Assembly: GCA_031292015.1 (NCBI GenBank)
Contig: JARLHY010000121.1
Span: 1 to 9,865 of the forward strand
Length of the DNA: 9,865 bases
Reading direction: 5' to 3'
Source of the DNA: Negativicutes bacterium
GTDB lineage: Bacteria > Bacillota_C > Negativicutes > Sporomusales_B > JARLHX01
Numbering within the stretch: the stretch's first letter is position 1; the number at the start of each line of letters is the position of its first letter. The notes under the pieces are model-generated. The model searched no databases, was not told where the DNA came from, and saw nothing but the letters and a program-made list of their open reading frames with translations. This document shows, one piece after another, positions 5,671-9,865 of this stretch. A program made the position numbers and the translations under genes.

Positions 5671-7129
5671 GATTCAGTTCCTTCCATTTCATGTCAACCA
5701 GTTTTTTGATATCAGCCGACATCGTGATCTCGTCCGGCCATTCTCTGGTATTTCCTTCTTCCGGCCAGGTTTTGGTGGCATCAATGCCGACCTTGGTCCC
5801 CCATTTGGGCTGGGGTGAAGAATGATCCAGAGCGTCCAGCGGACCGTCCACCATCACCATGTCGCGGCGGGCGTCGATGTTGTTAAAGACCCGCCACCAG
5901 ACCTCATTCATATCCTGGACATTGACGTGGGCATCCACGACAATAATCATCTTGGTGAACATCATCTGCCCCATCCCCCAGATGGCATGCATGATTTTTT
6001 TGGCCTGCTGGGGATAGCTTTTCTTGATCGAAATCACGGCACAGTTATGAAATACCCCTTCCAGCGGCAGGTTGATATCCACGATCTCCGGCAGCTGATG
6101 CTGCAGCAGCGGCAAGAAAATCCGCTCACTGGCCTTGGCCAGGAAACAATCCTCCATCGGCGGCTTGCCCACAATGGTGGCCGGATAGATCGGATTTTTC
6201 CGGTGGGTAACGCAGGTCAGATGAAAGACCGGATAGTCTTCTGCCAGGGAATAATAGCCGGTATGGTCGCCGAACGGCCCCTCCCGCCGCAGTTCCTCTG
6301 TCAGCACATAGCCTTCGAGAATGATCTCCGACTGAGCAGGTACCTCGACATCCACCGTCTCACACTTGACCATTTCCACCGCCTTGTGGCGAAGAAAACC
6401 GGCAAAGACAATCTCATCGATCCCTGGCGGCAGAGGTGCGGTAGCCGCATACGTCACCGCCGGATCGCCGCCGATGGCCACCGCCACCTCGATACGGTCC
6501 CGGCCGAGGTCGCGATGAGCCCGATAATTTTCGGCGCCGCCTTTATGAATATGCCAGTGCATGCCTGTGGTCTTTTCATCATAAACCTGCAGCCGGTACA
6601 TGCCGACATTACGCTTGCCGTTTTGCGGATTTTTGGTAAATACCAGCGGCAGGGTGATAAACCGCCCCGCATCATCAGGCCAGCACTTCAATACCGGAAA
6701 TTTGGCCAGTGAGGGTGCATCCTTGATGATCACCTCTTTACAGGGGCCGGTTTTGACGTATTTCGGGAAATGAATCGCCTTGCGGGCAGTGGGAATAATC
6801 TGCAGCAAATCCATTTTTCGCTGCACCGAGATATAAGGAAGCTTCAATATCTCCCTGATCTCGGCGGCGATATCGTCGATCTTATCCACTCCCAGTGCCA
6901 GCGCCATCCGCTCCATGCTGCCGAAGGCATTCATCAGTACCGGGATATCATAGCCTTTTACGTTCTCAAACAGCAGGGCGACATTCTTGTCGCCCTGCAT
7001 TTTCGACACCCGATCGGTGATCTCGGTGATTTCCAGTTCACAGTCCACCTGGTGGCTAATCCGTTTCAGCCACCCCCGGCTCTCCAGGGCGGCGATAAAT
7101 TCTCTAAGATCGTTATACGCCAAGCGCAC
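5663..7129 (-). CDS. ubiD: UbiD family decarboxylase (probable menaquinone, MqnL-like)
   Basis: This 488-residue protein belongs to the prenylated-FMN decarboxylases, which remove an aromatic carboxyl group after prenylation. Family marks include KRNVGMYRLQ with R173 and N174, MHWH with H191, and REGPFGDHTGYY at 282-293. Together R173, E283 and D288 fit the usual E-R-D/E catalytic set. Its length equals ordinary UbiD (about 490). It needs prenylated FMN made by a UbiX enzyme, which is not encoded here. The annotated start is GTG at 7129, but GGGAG lies only 3 bases before it. The in-frame TTG at 7123-7121 has a 9-base spacing and would give MAYNDLREFI, a common UbiD opening, so the true start may be 7123. 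It lies 20 bases after tatC and overlaps ubiA by 8 bases. Confidence 0.93.
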   Translation of the reverse strand: MRLAYNDLREFIAALESRGWLKRISHQVDCELEITEITDRVSKMQGDKNVALLFENVKGYDIPVLMNAFGSMERMALALGVDKIDDIAAEIREILKLPYISVQRKMDLLQIIPTARKAIHFPKYVKTGPCKEVIIKDAPSLAKFPVLKCWPDDAGRFITLPLVFTKNPQNGKRNVGMYRLQVYDEKTTGMHWHIHKGGAENYRAHRDLGRDRIEVAVAIGGDPAVTYAATAPLPPGIDEIVFAGFLRHKAVEMVKCETVDVEVPAQSEIILEGYVLTEELRREGPFGDHTGYYSLAEDYPVFHLTCVTHRKNPIYPATIVGKPPMEDCFLAKASERIFLPLLQHQLPEIVDINLPLEGVFHNCAVISIKKSYPQQAKKIMHAIWGMGQMMFTKMIIVVDAHVNVQDMNEVWWRVFNNIDARRDMVMVDGPLDALDHSSPQPKWGTKVGIDATKTWPEEGNTREWPDEITMSADIKKLVDMKWKELNLD

Positions 7130-7149
7130 TGACTCCCTTCCGCCAACGC

Positions 7150-7896
7150 CTATTTACGCAAAACATATTTTACAATCAAAAGACTGGATTCGTACAAAAT
7201 GAGCAAAGGAACAGCCACCATGGTTTGAGAAACCACATCAGGGGATGGGGCGATGACCGCGCCGACCACAAAGGACAGCACCAGCATCACCTTACGCTTG
7301 CCAGCAAGAAATTTAGAGCTGACCAGCCCCAATTTGGCCCCCACCAGGATCACCAGCGGCAATTCGAATACAAAACCAAACGGCAGCAAAAAGGATATGA
7401 CAAAGGACAGATACTCCCCCAGGGAGAAAAGCGGCTGCAGCTCATCAGTCGCAAAGCCCATGAAAAATTTGATGCCGGCCGGCAAGACCAGCACATAGGA
7501 AAATGCCAGCCCCACAAAAAACAGGATAACCGAAGCAGGCACCAAAAATATCGACGTCTTCCGTTCCTGCCTGGTCAGGGCCGGCACGACAAACGCCCAG
7601 GTTTGATAGAGAACCAGCGGCAATGCCAGCAAGAAACCGGCAAAAACTGATACCTTCAAATAGGCAAAAAATGCTTCCGCCGGATTCATATAATACAGTT
7701 TGCCGGCTGGGGCAGTTATGAGGTGGATCAGCTCGGCCGCGTAAAAATAGCAGCCTGAGCTGGTAATGAGAATGGCCACAATACAGGTAATCAAGCGCCG
7801 CCTGAGTTCCTGCAAATGATCGACCAGCGACATTTCTGCGCCGGTAGTCGTCTTTTCCTCTTGCTCAAGCTCCTCTTGCGGTTTTATATCAGACAT
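7150..7896 (-). CDS. tatC: Sec-independent protein translocase TatC
   Basis: TatC is the six-helix membrane receptor that recognises twin-arginine signal peptides and, with TatA, exports folded proteins. The 248-residue product shows the family signatures in order. HLQELRRRL (27-35) lies before helix 1. YQTWAFVVPALTRQER (97-112) carries the conserved Glu at E111. FGFVFELP (173-180) carries E178. APSPDVVSQ (216-224) carries D220. An acidic extension of about 20 residues precedes the core. The ATG at 7896 is preferred over M22 because GAGGA lies just before it. The gene is 9 bases after tatA, whose stop overlaps that ribosome site, so the two are translated together. Confidence 0.97.
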   Translation of the reverse strand: MSDIKPQEELEQEEKTTTGAEMSLVDHLQELRRRLITCIVAILITSSGCYFYAAELIHLITAPAGKLYYMNPAEAFFAYLKVSVFAGFLLALPLVLYQTWAFVVPALTRQERKTSIFLVPASVILFFVGLAFSYVLVLPAGIKFFMGFATDELQPLFSLGEYLSFVISFLLPFGFVFELPLVILVGAKLGLVSSKFLAGKRKVMLVLSFVVGAVIAPSPDVVSQTMVAVPLLILYESSLLIVKYVLRK

Positions 7897-7905
7897 CGCT
7901 GTTCC

Positions 7906-8160
7906 TCACTTTGTTTCTTCGGCCTTTTTCGCGTCGACTTTTTTCTCTTCGTCGGTTTTCTTCTCGTCGTCCTTGTGTTCTACCGGTTTCGCCTCAATAT
8001 TGATCGTCTCATCCTTGGTATGGTCATTGCTCATGGCCCGGCGAAATTCATTCAGCCCTTTGCCCACGGCTTTGCCCACTTCAGGAAGCTTGCCTGGCCC
8101 GAACACGACAAGCGCGATCACCAGGATCAGAATCAATTCCGGCATACTAAAGTTCAGCAT
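7906..8160 (-). CDS. tatA: Twin-arginine translocase subunit TatA
   Basis: This 84-residue protein has one N-terminal membrane helix (residues 7-20, ELILILVIALVVF), the FGPGKLPEVG hinge at 20-29, an amphipathic helix (KAVGKGLNEFRRAM) and a long charged Lys/Glu/Asp tail. This is the TatA/E layout; TatA oligomers form the export pore with TatC. No separate TatB is present, so a minimal TatA-TatC system is likely, as in many Firmicutes. The frame extends upstream to 8304, but ATG at 8160 is chosen. It gives the standard TatA opening, follows GGGAAGGGA at a 10-base spacing, and lies downstream of the promoter at 8195-8223. It is the first gene of the four-gene operon. Confidence 0.95.
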   Translation of the reverse strand: MLNFSMPELILILVIALVVFGPGKLPEVGKAVGKGLNEFRRAMSNDHTKDETINIEAKPVEHKDDEKKTDEEKKVDAKKAEETK

Positions 8161-8194
8161 CAGTTCCACGTCCCTTCCCGCTACTCCATTTATT

Positions 8195-8223
8195 ATTATA
8201 CTTGTCTGACCGCAAAAAGACAA
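8195..8223 (-). promoter_or_regulatory. Promoter of the tatA-tatC-ubiD-ubiA operon
   Basis: On the minus strand, -35 TTGTCT (8223-8218) is followed by a 17-base spacer and a perfect -10 TATAAT (8200-8195). The start would be near 8188, leaving a short 5' leader of about 28 bases before tatA. It lies just after the glcD terminator, so the operon is an independent unit. It looks like a strong housekeeping promoter with no obvious operator. Confidence 0.88.
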
Positions 8224-8253
8224 TGGACATGCGGCCTGCTCACGACACACCGG

Positions 8254-8302
8254 CAAAATCAAAACGGCGGCCATCAGGTTTTTAAACCCAATCACCGCCG
8301 CC
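8254..8302 (-). terminator. Terminator after glcD
   Basis: On the minus strand, GGCGGC (8302-8297) pairs with GCCGCC (8271-8266). An inner GGTTT/AAACC helix (8288-8284 with 8281-8277) lies inside the hairpin, and TTTTGATTTT (8264-8255) follows. The stem begins a few bases after the glcD stop at 8308. The T run is interrupted, so termination may be incomplete. Confidence 0.75.
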
Positions 8303-8307
8303 AAAAA

Positions 8308-9687
8308 TTATCCCACCTGTCCGAGCAACTTGCCTGGATTGAGGATGTTGTTGGGGTCAAGGGCCATTTTAATGCCCCGCATGACTGCCAACCCCTCTTC
8401 GCCAAACTGCTTCGGCATGTATTTGAGTTTGCCCAGCCCGATCCCGTGCTCGCCAGACAAGGTTCCGCCAAGATCCAGCGCCGTCGTAAAGATCTCGTCC
8501 ATTGCCTGATAGACCCGCTTCATTTCCTCAGGATTTCTCAGATCGGTCACCAGTGTAGGATGCAGATTGCCGTCGCCGGCGTGGCCAAAGGTGCCGATCG
8601 CCACATCGTAGCGGGCGGCGATCTCGGTCACGCGGCGCACCATATCCGGCACCTTGTCCCGCGGTACAGTGGCGTCTTCGCAGAAGGTCGACGGCCGGAG
8701 CTTGGCCAACGAAGGCAGTGCTGCCCGCCGGGCCGCCCATATCTGGTCGCGTTCCTGGGCGCTGCCGGCCACCCGGACCTCGCCGCCGTTGTCTCTGAGC
8801 ACTTTTTCCATCTTCGCGGCATCATTCTCCACCGTAGCGGCGTCGCCGTCCACCTCAGCCAAAATGATAGCCTCCGCTTCCACCGGCAGTCCCAGCTTAG
8901 CGAACGTTTCCACCGCACGAATAGTATAATTATCCATGATCTCCAGGGTCGCCGGAATAATTTTGTTGCTGATAATGTCGGCAATGGCCTGGCCGGCGCC
9001 GTTTAAATCCTTAAAGACGGCAATCATGCTTTTGCGGTGGGTGGGTGCAGCGACAAGCCGCAGCGTCACCTTGGTAATGACCCCCAGCGTCCCCTCCGAA
9101 CCGGTCATCAGCATCACCATATCATAGCCAGGCGCCCTCGCCGTCCTGCCGCCGAATTCGGCAATCTGTCCGTCCGGCAATACCACTTCCATCCCGGTCA
9201 CATAATGCTTCGTAACCCCATATTTGAGGCCCCTCAGGCCGCCGGAGTTTTCCGCCACCGTGCCGCCGATACTGGCTGTAGTGACAGTGCCGGGGTCGGG
9301 CGGATAGATCAGCCCGAATGGTTCCACGCCGGCGTTGAGCTCGGCGACAATCACGCCTGGTTCGACTACCGCCACCAGATTGTCAGGATCGATTTCCAGA
9401 ATCCGATTCATCCGGGTGGTATAAAGCACGATACCGCCCTCCATCGGCACAGTTCCGGCGCTCAGGTTGGTGCCGGAGCCTCTGGTATACACCGGAATCT
9501 TTTCCCGGTTGGCCAGCTTGAGTATGGCGGCTGTCTGCAGCGCATCAGCCGGCTGCACCACGACCTCAGGGAGATTGAAAAAACCGGGGGTGGCGTCATA
9601 GCCGTAACAGATAAGATCTTCCTTCTCGGCAGATACCCATTGCTCGCCGACAATGGCTTTCAGTTCACCGATTATGCTATCTTTCAT
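8308..9687 (-). CDS. glcD: FAD-linked 2-hydroxyacid oxidoreductase, GlcD/D-lactate dehydrogenase type
   Basis: This cytoplasmic flavoprotein of 459 residues oxidises a 2-hydroxyacid such as glycolate or D-lactate. The FAD-binding type 4 domain shows TRGSGTNLSAG (68-78), PPDPGTVTTASIGGTVAENS (129-148) and TGSEGTLGVITKVTLRL (195-211). The C-terminal oxidase domain shows FGHAGDGNLHP (367-377), SGEHGIGLGK (411-420) and DPNNILNPGK (444-453). H369, H376, E413 and H414 are the expected catalytic or metal-binding residues. The start at 9687 is set by AGGAGG 7 bases upstream; an in-frame ATG at 9711 lacks a ribosome site. No Etf or GlcF partner lies within the window, so the electron acceptor and the substrate are not fixed. 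GlcD, Dld and the bifurcating LctD cannot be told apart by motifs alone. Confidence 0.9.
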   Translation of the reverse strand: MKDSIIGELKAIVGEQWVSAEKEDLICYGYDATPGFFNLPEVVVQPADALQTAAILKLANREKIPVYTRGSGTNLSAGTVPMEGGIVLYTTRMNRILEIDPDNLVAVVEPGVIVAELNAGVEPFGLIYPPDPGTVTTASIGGTVAENSGGLRGLKYGVTKHYVTGMEVVLPDGQIAEFGGRTARAPGYDMVMLMTGSEGTLGVITKVTLRLVAAPTHRKSMIAVFKDLNGAGQAIADIISNKIIPATLEIMDNYTIRAVETFAKLGLPVEAEAIILAEVDGDAATVENDAAKMEKVLRDNGGEVRVAGSAQERDQIWAARRAALPSLAKLRPSTFCEDATVPRDKVPDMVRRVTEIAARYDVAIGTFGHAGDGNLHPTLVTDLRNPEEMKRVYQAMDEIFTTALDLGGTLSGEHGIGLGKLKYMPKQFGEEGLAVMRGIKMALDPNNILNPGKLLGQVG

Positions 9688-9728
9688 TCCACTTCCTCCT
9701 CTAATCCCCAAAAAAATATTGCAGATTC

Positions 9729-9747
9729 GGCGGCGGTCCCAGCCGCC
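9729..9747 (-). repeat. GC hairpin in the glcD leader
   Basis: On the minus strand, GGCGGC (9747-9742) can pair with GCCGCC (9734-9729) around a 7-base loop. A run of seven T residues follows only after a 12-base gap (9716-9710), so it is not a classical terminator. It lies about 40 bases before the glcD start and could be a pause, attenuator or RNA-stabilising element. Confidence 0.4.
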
Positions 9748-9786
9748 TTTCCCAGGACGGAAAACGACGCTTTCCCCCCTGAGAAA

Positions 9787-9813
9787 GGCGCGGCGGGTCG
9801 AACCCGCCGCGCC
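9787..9813 (-). terminator. Perfect 12-pair GC hairpin, possible terminator of the upstream gene
   Basis: GGCGCGGCGGGT (9787-9798) and its exact complement ACCCGCCGCGCC (9802-9813) are separated by three bases. Read on the minus strand the stem is followed only by TTTCTC, a poor T run. It lies about 20 bases beyond a possible stop codon at 9834-9832. It is probably a terminator, partial terminator or transcript-end stabiliser for the gene at the window edge. Confidence 0.5.
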
Positions 9814-9831
9814 GCTTCAGGGCCCTTTAGA

Positions 9832-9864
9832 TTATGGCAGCAACCAGCGCACCGCGTAGGCCAG
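9832..9864 (-). CDS. Possible 3' end of a minus-strand gene
   Basis: Reading inward from the edge, one frame gives LAYAVRWLLP and then TAA (9834-9832). A second frame gives AGLRGALVAAII and TAA at 9829-9827. The position before the perfect hairpin suggests that a gene ends here, and both tails look hydrophobic, as in a permease. Too little sequence is present to choose a frame or name a product. Confidence 0.25.
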   Translation of the reverse strand: MAYAVRWLLP

Positions 9865-9865
9865 C

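Noticed and set aside
5822..6712. Plus-strand open frame (296 codons) opposite ubiD
   Set aside because: It is antisense to catalytic UbiD sequence and has no ribosome site or recognisable motif.
7816..9006. Long plus-strand open frame (396 codons) opposite tatC, tatA and glcD
   Set aside because: It crosses three well-supported genes plus a promoter and a terminator on the other strand, and its translation is a His/Arg/Gln-rich shadow with no domain.

Overview
The window looks like chromosomal DNA from an anaerobic, spore-forming, menaquinone-containing Firmicute. The best guess is the Negativicutes (Sporomusa-like family). This rests on a valine T-box leader, a selenocysteine formate dehydrogenase with a bacterial SECIS, a minimal TatA/TatC pair, a UbiD/UbiA pair of the menaquinone type, and moderately high GC. 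The taxon is inferred from gene content, not from a search.

Layout. Bases 1-487 hold the 5' end of valS (minus strand), its T-box leader with specifier loop, T-box sequence and terminator, and a near-consensus promoter. A divergent plus-strand unit follows (517-4380): a candidate promoter and palindrome, an unrecognised four-helix membrane protein (585-1085), a selenocysteine-containing formate dehydrogenase catalytic subunit read through an in-frame UGA (1161-3848), a GNAT acetyltransferase (3873-4337) and a strong terminator. The rest is on the minus strand. A small Trp/Gly/His/Pro-rich protein (4493-4681) has a perfect ribosome binding site and a candidate sporulation-type promoter. A compact operon tatA-tatC-ubiD-ubiA (8160 down to 4828) starts at a near-consensus promoter and ends at a clear terminator. 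A GlcD-type FAD oxidoreductase (8308-9687) has its own terminator. The last ~180 bases hold two GC-rich hairpins and the extreme 3' end of another minus-strand gene.

How the genes fit together. Formate oxidation or CO2 reduction (FdhA), 2-hydroxyacid oxidation (GlcD), menaquinone synthesis (UbiD and UbiA) and export of folded cofactor-loaded proteins (TatAC) all suit anaerobic energy metabolism with a quinone pool. FdhA lacks a signal peptide, has a NuoG-like multi-cluster N-terminus, and has no adjacent NAD(P)-, ferredoxin- or hydrogenase-linked partner, so its electron acceptor cannot be read from this window.

Most genes belong to familiar families. The two least explained are the four-helix membrane protein before fdhA and the 62-residue HPW-repeat protein. 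I see no CRISPR array, insertion sequence, tRNA, rRNA or phage gene.
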